Shown here: in pieces, positions 8,034 through 14,513 of the stretch
Layout of the letters: each line of letters starts with the position of its first letter
Numbering within the stretch: position 1 is the stretch's first letter
Assembly (NCBI GenBank): GCA_934454585.1
Contig: CAKSFP010000012.1
Span: 13,662 to 77,661 of the forward strand
Source: an uncultured Clostridia bacterium
Lineage (GTDB): Bacteria > Bacillota > Clostridia > UMGS1810
Length of the DNA stretch: 64,000 nt
Direction: 5' to 3'
Position numbers and translations under genes: made by a program
The notes under the pieces: model-generated
The model's input: only the letters and a program-made list of their open reading frames with translations
Told to the model about the DNA's origin: nothing
Database searches by the model: none

Positions 8034-8075
8034 GTTTCTCCTCCCACTATTTTAATTATTCTTCGCCGATGCTTA

Positions 8076-8126
8076 AGCCTCCCTTGCCTAAAGGGAGGGG
8101 GACCGCCGTAGGCGGTGGAGGGATTC
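8076..8126. repeat. A-type hairpin repeat, copy 2
   Basis: Same two stem-loops as at 5844 to 5893 (CCTCCCTTgcctAAAGGGAGG, then ACCGCCgtaGGCGGT and GGAGGGATTC), here in the gap between transposase and ATPase genes. The second stem differs from copy 1 yet stays paired. Confidence 0.75.
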
Positions 8127-8133
8127 ATACCCC

Positions 8134-10077
8134 TCATTTTCTCCTTGCCTCCGCATTCCTGTTCATTTTATTAATGTCGATAACCACCGGCATAACATCT
8201 CCGCCAACCGCCTTGAGCGGTTCTTCTCTCTGCTCTCCGGATACCACGGGAATTATGACTTTCGGCTCTTGAATGACAAACTTCTGCTTGCCCTTGTGCG
8301 CTCGGCGCAGTTCCATGTCAAGCATATCAATCCTCGCGCACGGCTCAAGCCGCTCTTTGTAGTCCTTGAGATTCTTGCGGATTGCTCTGCCTACCTCGTG
8401 TACCTTTGCTTGCGCCAACGCCACATCCTCATGCTCCGCGTCGAATTTGATTCGCGTCTCTTGTGATAACGGCAGCGTTGTGATGTATTTGTCGCTTTCC
8501 GAATTGTACACTCTCACCGTGCCCAGGTCTGACGGGTCGTAGCGCAAATATACCTTTTCGCCTTGCATCTTCCATGTTTCCTCGTTCCAGTAGTCAAGCC
8601 GCTCTCCGGCTATGGTGAGGTGCACTCCGTTTCTGCCTACCGTCTGCGCTCTGGTGCTCCTCATCAGCATGAGGTTGAGGTCGTCCTCATTAATAGCCTT
8701 GCGCTGCTCCTTGATGTAGCTGTTCCATACCTCCACGCGGCTCATCTTCCTGTCGGCCTGCACCGCTCCGGTGTAACTACCCACATTGTAGATGCCGTCC
8801 GCATAATCGGCAAATGCCGTGCTCACCGTGCTGTCGTTCGGTATCTCTCCGCTCTTGAGTACACTTTTCAGCCGTTCCGGCTTTTCAAGCACATTTCCGC
8901 CGCAAAATGTGACGAAACTCTTTGAGAAATCCTCTTTTATCGTTCTGAAAACTCGCTCAATCGGCTTCGCCTTAGCATTCTTGACTATGGCGTTTATCAT
9001 CTCTATTCCCAGCCGAGCGAATACCGGGTGTGCCACCACCTCGTTAATCTGACTTTTGCGCGTCCTGTGTCCGCGCCCTGCCAGGTCGTGAGTGAGGAAC
9101 TCGGAACCGTTGTCGAAATACACCTTTTTCGGGATTCCGAATCGCATTATGCCGTGCCGCAGTGCTATGAGTGTGCTCTGACTGTTCGGATTCTCTGTTA
9201 TGTTCCAGCCAACGAGCACTCCGCTCCGCGCGTCCAGAAATGCGGTGAGGTACAGCCTGTGTTTCATCTCTTTCTCCTCATCATAACTGATTATGTCGAG
9301 TGTGTGGTTGTCGGCTATCCATATGTCATTCGGCGACAGACTGTGATAATCTCGGCTTATGTACGGCGTAGCCTTGTCGAGCATTGCTTTGTTGCCCTCG
9401 CGCCCGGCAATGAGCACAGCTTTCGGAACTTCCGCCAGTCGCCGACGGAATGCCGATTGACTCGGTATCATGTTCACAAGCTGCGGCAATGTCTCCTCAA
9501 TGTTCGCCACCGTGTTGAGGTAGCATTTGTTCACGCTCGGGCGGTTTTCGTTGAGATAATAGAACATGAACCTGTCCCACACCTCTTGCGGAATACTGCT
9601 CACTCCCTTGTTGTATCCTCCGCGCTTGTCCACCAGTCCGCTGATGTTGCCTTCTTTAATGCAGCGCCACCGTTTGTATAGACCGGCTATGCACATCTGA
9701 CTGTACGGACCGTGTTGCTCCTTGTATCCTTCGATGAACATCGCGTCCGCCTCAGCTTTGCTGTCGGATGCGTCGCGGAATCGCAGCCATTCGGCTATGA
9801 TGTCATACCACCGCTTTATTTCCTCTCTCTCGCTCTCCGTGAAGTTTTCCAGAGCCTCATCACTGACCCTCAATATGCTTGGTCGTGCGAATTTCGAGCG
9901 GTAATATCTCGCTCGAATATCCTCGGGGAGAGATTCGAGGGGGAACATATATTGTTTGCGGCCAGTTTCATTTATTATCGTTTCGGACGGTAATTTGCCG
10001 CTTAAAGCTTTTTTCCTGATAAGATAGATGCTGCATCCGGCAATTTCCGCAAGTTCTTTCACTGTCAGCTTTATCAT
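8134..10077 (-). CDS. MuA-like DDE transposase
   Basis: The 647-aa protein starts with a winged-helix region (LTVKELAEIAGCSIYLIRKK) and continues with an RNase H-like catalytic core. The acidic triad is visible as D256 (WIADNH), D322 (YFDNGSEF) and E374 (KPIERVF). A C-terminal beta-barrel like that of Mu transposase follows at about 480 to 570. It should join phage ends to target DNA for integration and replicative transposition. ATG 10077 overlaps the preceding stop (ATGA). The family's usual length is close to this. Confidence 0.92.
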   Translation of the reverse strand: MIKLTVKELAEIAGCSIYLIRKKALSGKLPSETIINETGRKQYMFPLESLPEDIRARYYRSKFARPSILRVSDEALENFTESEREEIKRWYDIIAEWLRFRDASDSKAEADAMFIEGYKEQHGPYSQMCIAGLYKRWRCIKEGNISGLVDKRGGYNKGVSSIPQEVWDRFMFYYLNENRPSVNKCYLNTVANIEETLPQLVNMIPSQSAFRRRLAEVPKAVLIAGREGNKAMLDKATPYISRDYHSLSPNDIWIADNHTLDIISYDEEKEMKHRLYLTAFLDARSGVLVGWNITENPNSQSTLIALRHGIMRFGIPKKVYFDNGSEFLTHDLAGRGHRTRKSQINEVVAHPVFARLGIEMINAIVKNAKAKPIERVFRTIKEDFSKSFVTFCGGNVLEKPERLKSVLKSGEIPNDSTVSTAFADYADGIYNVGSYTGAVQADRKMSRVEVWNSYIKEQRKAINEDDLNLMLMRSTRAQTVGRNGVHLTIAGERLDYWNEETWKMQGEKVYLRYDPSDLGTVRVYNSESDKYITTLPLSQETRIKFDAEHEDVALAQAKVHEVGRAIRKNLKDYKERLEPCARIDMLDMELRRAHKGKQKFVIQEPKVIIPVVSGEQREEPLKAVGGDVMPVVIDINKMNRNAEARRK

Positions 10078-10292
10078 ATTGCCGCCCTCTTTTCGTTCCT
10101 CCAGTTGTCTATGATTTCATGAACTATTTTAATGACCGCCTCACTCTGCGGACCGCACACTGTTCCGCGTATGTATGCGCTCAGTTGCTGTTGATACAGT
10201 CTCGGGTAGCCTCTTTTCTTTAGTTCCTCAAGTAAATCCCTCTGTGTCTTGCCGAGTTTCATCAAATCTATCATTATGCCGTTGTATCCCAT
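10074..10292 (-). CDS. Small phage DNA-binding-like protein
   Basis: The 72-aa product reads IDLMKLGKTQRDLLEELKKR then LYQQQLSAYIRGTVCGP, a helix-turn-helix arrangement similar to small XRE-like proteins that sit just before transposases in Firmicute Mu-like phages. It has a strong RBS (GAGGGGG) before ATG 10292 and is coupled to the transposase by a 4-base overlap. A Ner-like regulatory role is possible but not shown. Confidence 0.6.
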   Translation of the reverse strand: MGYNGIMIDLMKLGKTQRDLLEELKKRGYPRLYQQQLSAYIRGTVCGPQSEAVIKIVHEIIDNWRNEKRAAI

Positions 10293-10294
10293 GT

Positions 10295-10567
10295 TCAGAC
10301 CCCCTCTGTTAATATGTATATCGGTATTGCCTCTGTTCCCTCGGGTATTGCCGATTCATACGAAAAGTATATGTCATGCTCACCGCACCGTATTATCCGA
10401 CGCGAGTCATTAATAGCTGTTATTCCGGGCGGAGTGCCGTGCCGCTTGATAAGCTTAACCGCTTCTCTGTAGTAATATCCGCTCACTATCGGCGTCAACC
10501 CACAGTCGATGTATATGTCGTTCTCCTTTGCCTGCCGTATCACGAACTCAAAATCGAATTTATCCAT
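10295..10567 (-). CDS. Hypothetical phage protein
   Basis: No family was recognised in this 90-aa protein. The start is set at ATG 10567 because AAGGAG lies 9 to 10 bases upstream; GTG 10576 is too close to that RBS. It overlaps its upstream neighbour by 8 bases, so it belongs to the early operon. Composition is mixed alpha/beta with no membrane segment. Confidence 0.6.
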   Translation of the reverse strand: MDKFDFEFVIRQAKENDIYIDCGLTPIVSGYYYREAVKLIKRHGTPPGITAINDSRRIIRCGEHDIYFSYESAIPEGTEAIPIYILTEGV

Positions 10568-10769
10568 TGTAGTCACACTCCTTGCATCTTCTGCGCTCCG
10601 TCACGCAGTCGCCGTAGTCGCGGCTCATGTCGCATGCTTGACGCCAAAATCCTTGCCGCCGCATTTTTTCAACTTGTAGCTTTGCCAGGTATTGCCCTGC
10701 GGTCAATCCCATGTCTCTTGCAGCCTTTTCGATGTCCGCAGGGGATTCAATGTCTTTTTTCTTCTTCAT
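10560..10769 (-). CDS. Hypothetical phage protein with C-terminal cysteines
   Basis: The 69-aa protein has a lysine-rich start (MKKKKDIES), a helical middle (IEKAARDMGLTAGQYLAKLQ) and a C-terminus with four cysteines, ending CVTERRRCKECDYNG, which could hold a metal. ATG 10769 is preferred because AGGAG lies about 9 bases upstream; a longer reading begins near 10796. No function can be assigned. Confidence 0.55.
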   Translation of the reverse strand: MKKKKDIESPADIEKAARDMGLTAGQYLAKLQVEKMRRQGFWRQACDMSRDYGDCVTERRRCKECDYNG

Positions 10770-10799
10770 ATGTATGCACTCCTTTCCACACTCCACATA

Positions 10800-11228
10800 T
10801 CACTTTACTTTACCGCCGTCAGGCATCTCAATAATCTGCCCGGGATAGATGACCGACTGCTTGATTCCGTTCATCCGCTCAATCTTCCTCACCATTTTTC
10901 GCAAATCAACCTCATCACCGTATGTATCATATGCTATGCTCCATACGCTCTCGCCACTCTGCACGATGTGATAGATGTATTCCTCGTCATTCTTGTTTGC
11001 CGCGCCGATGTATACCGTGCCGATGAGCACCCATGCAATCAATCCGGCAACATAGATTATTAATTTCTTGCGGAACTTACCGTAGTTCGTGTACATATAT
11101 CGCACAAACTTGAAAAACTTGATGTCGTTCTCCTTGGCAACCATTTCGATAGCCACCGCCGCCAGCAATCCAATAAACATATATAACACCGCCGTCCCGG
11201 CAATCATGGCAATAATCAATCCTCTCAT
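10800..11228 (-). CDS. Membrane protein with C-terminal LysM domain
   Basis: Two hydrophobic segments (about residues 4 to 28 and 56 to 76) bracket a basic region. They are followed by a LysM-type peptidoglycan-binding module (YHIVQSGESVWSIAYDTYGD to VIYPGQIIEMP, about 85 to 138). A wall-binding membrane protein in the early region of a temperate phage could serve in exclusion or envelope anchoring, but this is speculative. Its ATG overlaps the stop of the preceding small gene. Confidence 0.7.
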   Translation of the reverse strand: MRGLIIAMIAGTAVLYMFIGLLAAVAIEMVAKENDIKFFKFVRYMYTNYGKFRKKLIIYVAGLIAWVLIGTVYIGAANKNDEEYIYHIVQSGESVWSIAYDTYGDEVDLRKMVRKIERMNGIKQSVIYPGQIIEMPDGGKVK

Positions 11229-11377
11229 CTTTGCACCTCCGTCATTTCCTTTGCAATTCTGTCAATCTCATATTCAATCCCGTATCTGCTGAACCGCTCG
11301 TCTGAGATTACTTTTTTCAATCGTTCTGCAAACTCTTTTATTGCCTCAGCATTTGCCATTTTTTCACTCTCACTCAT
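11225..11377 (-). CDS. Small hypothetical phage protein (50 aa)
   Basis: The frame MSESEKMANAEAIKEFAERL runs for 50 codons to a TGA that overlaps the next ATG. A consensus AGGAGG lies at a suitable distance upstream, which with the overlap makes this a real gene despite its size. It is highly charged and probably helical. Similar tiny proteins are common in Firmicute phage early operons; the function is unknown. Confidence 0.72.
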   Translation of the reverse strand: MSESEKMANAEAIKEFAERLKKVISDERFSRYGIEYEIDRIAKEMTEVQR

Positions 11378-11383
11378 TTTCGT

Positions 11384-11872
11384 CTACCTCCTAAATTTTG
11401 ACGGGCAATATGAACTGTCAATAACATTAAATTTTGATTTTTCAAATTCCTTTTTTGAATATTCAACAAACCAATTCATATCATTATCTTTTAATAGAAC
11501 ATTTCGACCCATGAAAATTAAATTATTACACTTGTTTAATGCGCGATATTGATGCGTTTCGCTATTTGTAACCAGCACCCATTGTTTCAGATATTGATTA
11601 AATTCGAAATATCCGAAACAGAATTTATCTGACAGCGGCTCATTGTATGAAAAAACATCATATTCAAACGGCAAATAATCACCATCTTTTAATTTAATAC
11701 CTGTACATCTGCAAAGCGTGTACGGATTTGTTTCGTAATGCCCGAAATCATCTCCGATAATAAAATGTCTTCCGTGCTCATCTTTATAGTAAAATCCTGT
11801 TACTATCGGTTCTGTTTCGTCTTGCACAAAAATACCTTTTACCATATATAGATTTTTATTAAATTCACTCAT
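11384..11872 (-). CDS. YopX-like phage protein
   Basis: Segments LCRCTGIKLKDGDYLPFEYD and FSYNEPLSDK resemble the YopX signature (QYTGLxDxNGxxIYEGDI), although divergent. The length from ATG 11872 is 162 aa. The start overlaps the end of the DUF551-like gene, and GGAGGTG is located upstream. It is clearly more AT-rich than neighbouring phage genes, suggesting recent acquisition. Role unknown. Confidence 0.5.
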   Translation of the reverse strand: MSEFNKNLYMVKGIFVQDETEPIVTGFYYKDEHGRHFIIGDDFGHYETNPYTLCRCTGIKLKDGDYLPFEYDVFSYNEPLSDKFCFGYFEFNQYLKQWVLVTNSETHQYRALNKCNNLIFMGRNVLLKDNDMNWFVEYSKKEFEKSKFNVIDSSYCPSKFRR

Positions 11873-12245
11873 TTTCGTCCATCTCCACACCTCCCGGCGC
11901 TCCCGGCATCGGCATCCAGTGCGTCGCCTTGCCGTGCATTTCTTCTAAACAGAAATCGTCTGATAGCAACAATATATCGCTCCCGACCGTCCCGTCCTCG
12001 TATGCCACGATAACCTCTTTAGCCGCCTCCGGCAACCTTTCCTCAACGCTTATCCACCGCATATCCGGGTGCTCGTTGCACCACTTCACGATTGCCTCAC
12101 TTGCCTCCTTGTAATGCTCCATGATGAACTTGTCGCAGTTTACATCTCTGCCGTTGCTCTCCCTGTCCAGTGGACAGTCCGCACATTTCAGCGTGTCGCA
12201 CATCCGTGCGTGGTCGTATGCCGTAGCCTCTCTTAACTTTTCCAT
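11865..12245 (-). CDS. DUF551-containing phage protein
   Basis: The C-terminal half holds MRWISVEERLPEAAKEVIVA and ends in ATHWMPMPGAP, the usual DUF551 pattern (WIxVxxxLPE ... THWMPLPxxP). The N-terminal half has a cysteine cluster (CDTLKCADCPLD). From ATG 12245, with AGGAGGTCA upstream, it is 126 aa and is the first gene of the leftward early operon. Such proteins are common in phage early regions but their biochemical role is not known. Confidence 0.75.
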   Translation of the reverse strand: MEKLREATAYDHARMCDTLKCADCPLDRESNGRDVNCDKFIMEHYKEASEAIVKWCNEHPDMRWISVEERLPEAAKEVIVAYEDGTVGSDILLLSDDFCLEEMHGKATHWMPMPGAPGGVEMDENE

Positions 12246-12276
12246 TTTCACTGACCTCCTAAATTTTTCTTGACCT

Positions 12277-12354
12277 GGTCAGCAATATGTGATAAAATAT
12301 AGCTGACCGATTTACTAAGCTTGCTATGCCGCCTTGTGCACCAAACGGCATAGC
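12277..12354. promoter_or_regulatory. Inverted repeats in the early leader
   Basis: Two stem-loops lie between the leftward promoter and the first early gene: GGTCAGC/GCTGACC (12277 to 12283 with 12302 to 12308) and GCTATGCCG/CGGCATAGC (12323 to 12331 with 12346 to 12354). Neither has a clear U tract. They could be protein sites (Ner-like) or leader hairpins. Confidence 0.5.
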
Positions 12355-12372
12355 TCGCTTTGTATCCTTTTG

Positions 12373-12401
12373 TTGAATGTTTCAACAACAATAATTATAA
12401 T
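12373..12401 (+). promoter_or_regulatory. Rightward promoter for the repressor gene
   Basis: TTGAAT (12373 to 12378), a 17-base spacer and TATAAT (12396 to 12401). Its -10 box overlaps that of the leftward early promoter, so the two promoters face each other. Confidence 0.65.
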
Positions 12402-12422
12402 CTACATAAATGTAGATGTCAA
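12394..12422 (-). promoter_or_regulatory. Leftward early lytic promoter
   Basis: On the reverse strand: consensus TTGACA (12422 to 12417), exactly 17 bases of spacer, consensus TATAAT (12399 to 12394). The spacer is almost wholly filled by the operator palindrome, so bound repressor would exclude RNA polymerase. Confidence 0.85.
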
Positions 12423-12524
12423 TCTTTTTCTCTACATTTATGTAGAGTTTGTTTATCTTGCCTAATTTTCTTACTGATTATTGGTGAGATTGACAATAAT
12501 CAACGGTCAAAAGGGGTTTTGATT

Positions 12525-12881
12525 ATGTTTTGGGACAGATTTTCTGAATTGTGCAAAAAGAACGGAGTTACACCCAATGCGGTCTGTGCTACAATTGGCA
12601 AATCAACGGCAACGGCTACGCATTGGAAAAATGGCAGTACACCTAATGGTGATGTACTTATCAAAATTGCTGAATACTTTAATGTTCCTGTGGATTATCT
12701 TTTGGGGCGGACAGATGACCCGAACCAAAAGCCGGGCGAGACCAACATCCGATTTGATGAGTTCGAATTTGCCATGCACAACGAGACTAAAGATTTGTCG
12801 GATGACGATAAAAATATGCTCTTAGATATGGCAAGAATATTGAAGAACAGAGTCATAGAAAAAAATAATTCAAAAGAATAA
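12525..12881 (+). CDS. XRE-family phage repressor (ImmR/cI-like)
   Basis: The 118-aa protein starts at ATG 12525 behind AAAAGGGG; a longer upstream reading would cross the operators. Residues about 5 to 60 form a helix-turn-helix (LCKKNGVTPNAVCATIG) ending in VPVDYLLGRTDDP, the standard end of an XRE domain. The acidic C-terminal tail has no RecA-type autoprotease motif. With the adjoining ImmA-type gene it resembles the ImmR/ImmA switch, in which the protease cleaves the repressor. Confidence 0.85.
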   Translation: MFWDRFSELCKKNGVTPNAVCATIGKSTATATHWKNGSTPNGDVLIKIAEYFNVPVDYLLGRTDDPNQKPGETNIRFDEFEFAMHNETKDLSDDDKNMLLDMARILKNRVIEKNNSKE

Positions 12882-12893
12882 CGGAGACATTAT

Positions 12894-13313
12894 ATGCAAT
12901 GCTTGATGGATGTACATAATAAAATATTCGATGAGAATATAGAATTGATAGACTATCGCATGACAAACGGCGATGCCGTCACAGTAAAATGTATAGATTC
13001 ATACGGAATATTCGTTGACCGCAGTAAATTTGAAGATTCAGGCTCTGAGTTTGTTGCACTTGCACACGAATACGGTCATTGTAAGAGCGGTGCGACGCAT
13101 CATCTATCCAGTCCGCTTGAAATGATTGAGCAACATGAATATCGTGCCGACCGTGCAGCAGTGCATGAGTTTTTGCCTTTTGAGAAAATCCGCGAGGCAT
13201 TTGAGCACGGATGCGCTGAACTGTGGCAGCTTGCTGAGTTCTTGGATATGCCTGCTGAATTTATCAAAAAAGCTATTGAAATATACCGTGCTGAGGGTTT
13301 TATTCTAACTTAA
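12894..13313 (+). CDS. ImmA/IrrE-type metallopeptidase
   Basis: The zinc motif HEYGH is at residues 58 to 62 and a third-ligand candidate glutamate follows in HEYRAD (E82), as in the COG2856 family. At 139 aa it is a typical compact ImmA. It starts at ATG 12894 with GGAGA upstream, 12 bases after the repressor stop, so the pair is co-transcribed. Known relatives inactivate the cognate XRE repressor to induce the element. Action on this repressor is inferred from pairing. Confidence 0.85.
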   Translation: MQCLMDVHNKIFDENIELIDYRMTNGDAVTVKCIDSYGIFVDRSKFEDSGSEFVALAHEYGHCKSGATHHLSSPLEMIEQHEYRADRAAVHEFLPFEKIREAFEHGCAELWQLAEFLDMPAEFIKKAIEIYRAEGFILT

Positions 13314-13347
13314 TAATAAGCGGCAAGGGCATAAGGGGGATAATATT

Positions 13348-13725
13348 ATGGAGATTAACATTAACAGAAAAAATTTTTTCAAAGCAGTTTCGGTCACAAT
13401 ATTGATAATCGGTTTGATTGTCGGAGTAATATGCGGAAATGAAATTCCTGTTCGTAGCATGGATATGGCGGAAATATCTTCTGCATTGGCTTTAGGCAAG
13501 ACGCCTGATTTCGGTGCAGTAGATGAATCATTCAATACGGTTCTCATGTTGACAATATGGTGTTCATCGGTGTTGCTTTCGATTTTCTTCTATGGAATAC
13601 ATTCAATTTTGCACGCACTGTATTTGTTCATTTATAAGTTGTACGGCACATCAGACCTTGATGCGATAGATGCAATCTATGAACCGATTCAAAGCGCCGA
13701 TGATTTTACATCCGCCGAGCAGTAA
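13348..13725 (+). CDS. Small phage membrane protein
   Basis: The 125-aa product has two predicted membrane segments (about residues 15 to 32 and 65 to 95) and an acidic tail. It is the third gene of the lysogeny operon, with AAGGGGGATAAT ahead of ATG 13348. Genes in this position, expressed in the lysogen, are often superinfection-exclusion or other lysogenic conversion proteins. I recognise no family. Confidence 0.65.
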   Translation: MEININRKNFFKAVSVTILIIGLIVGVICGNEIPVRSMDMAEISSALALGKTPDFGAVDESFNTVLMLTIWCSSVLLSIFFYGIHSILHALYLFIYKLYGTSDLDAIDAIYEPIQSADDFTSAEQ

Positions 13726-14267
13726 CTGTCCGTTTCCAGCACACTGGTCTGGACAGCGCAACTTTTGATTTTGTACATAATAGCATGTGATTTTCATTAA
13801 AAATGCCCTTGAAGCAGCTTAAACAATTAATCGTCCATTTTGGTCTGAAAAGCTGAAAATGGACGATTAAATTATATTTTTTGAAAAAAGGTTTTTAAGA
13901 CTGTTTTAATCACAATCGGACTATCTTTACACATTTTTAACATTGTACTCAAACGCGCATAAATGCTGACTTTTTGTGAAAAACGCAGATGTTTTCATTT
14001 TTTATATGTTTGCATGAAACATTTTTGCCTTTTTTCTTAAAAATTGCCCTCAAAGCCGCATAAACACTTAATCGGTAATTTCGATGTCAAAACAATAAAA
14101 ATTACCGATTAAAATCATTTTTAAGATTTTCAAAAATATTGATTTTTAATTTGTTTTTTAATAATATTTTAATGCCCTTAAAACGCTCTTAAAAAATCCG
14201 TTAAAATTCTTTGTCAGACCGCAAATGCGCATAAAAAGGGGTCATTGACCGTATTTGCACAAATAAT

Positions 14268-14282
14268 TCAATGACCTTTTTT
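14268..14282 (+). terminator. Possible terminator of the lysogeny operon
   Basis: The right arm TCAATGACC of the third inverted repeat (left arm 14240 to 14248) is followed directly by six T residues, which would make a weak intrinsic terminator for rightward transcripts. Confidence 0.4.
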
Positions 14283-14450
14283 AATAACTTTTTAATTTTT
14301 TTAATGATTTTTGAAAACTTTTTTAACGCCGCCGCACCGGAATGCCGATTATACAATATCTGTCTCAAAAACGCTAAAAATCATTTACCGCGCAAACGAA
14401 TAATTTTTTATTGTGATTTTGCACAATTTCCCGAAATAACATCACGAAAA

Positions 14451-14501
14451 CCCAGTGTTTACGCACCTTTTATTTTTTTGTCCCGTCTTTACTCACCTTT
14501 T
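14451..14501. repeat. Direct repeats near the prophage end, possible transposase sites
   Basis: TTTACGCACCTTTT (14458 to 14471) and TTTACTCACCTTTT (14488 to 14501) are spaced exactly 30 bases, each preceded by CCC(A)GT. Tandem transposase-binding sites near the termini are a hallmark of Mu-like ends. The terminus itself probably lies just to the right. Confidence 0.5.
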
Positions 14502-14513
14502 CTCATTTCGTAA

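Larger units (their letters stand above)
12370..12447. promoter_or_regulatory. Operator array
   Basis: Two palindromes share the CTACATnnATGTAG core: ATCTACATAAATGTAGAT (12400 to 12417) and CTCTACATTTATGTAGAG (12430 to 12447), with centres exactly 30 bp apart. A different inverted repeat, TTGTTGAA-tgt-TTCAACAA (12370 to 12388), has its centre about 30 bp further left. Spacing of about three helical turns suggests cooperative binding on one DNA face. Confidence 0.75.
13726..14513. other. Non-coding structured phage end region
   Basis: About 790 bases without a credible gene. It holds perfect or near-perfect inverted repeats at 13827 to 13841/13856 to 13870 (TTAATCGTCCATTTT), 14068 to 14081/14099 to 14112 (TTAATCGGTAATTT) and 14240 to 14248/14268 to 14276 (GGTCATTGA). 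The first two are each preceded by a related leader (TGCCCTnnAAGCnGCnTAAACA), so a unit is repeated with a period of about 241 bases and a different stem. It is very A/T-rich. Confidence 0.7.

Noticed and set aside
9028..9681. Long forward ORFs opposite the transposase
   Set aside because: They are antisense to a protein with a complete DDE triad and family-typical domains, and have no recognisable product.
12360..12524. Upstream extension of the repressor ORF
   Set aside because: It would run through promoter boxes and both operators; ATG 12525 has a good RBS and gives a normal XRE N-terminus.
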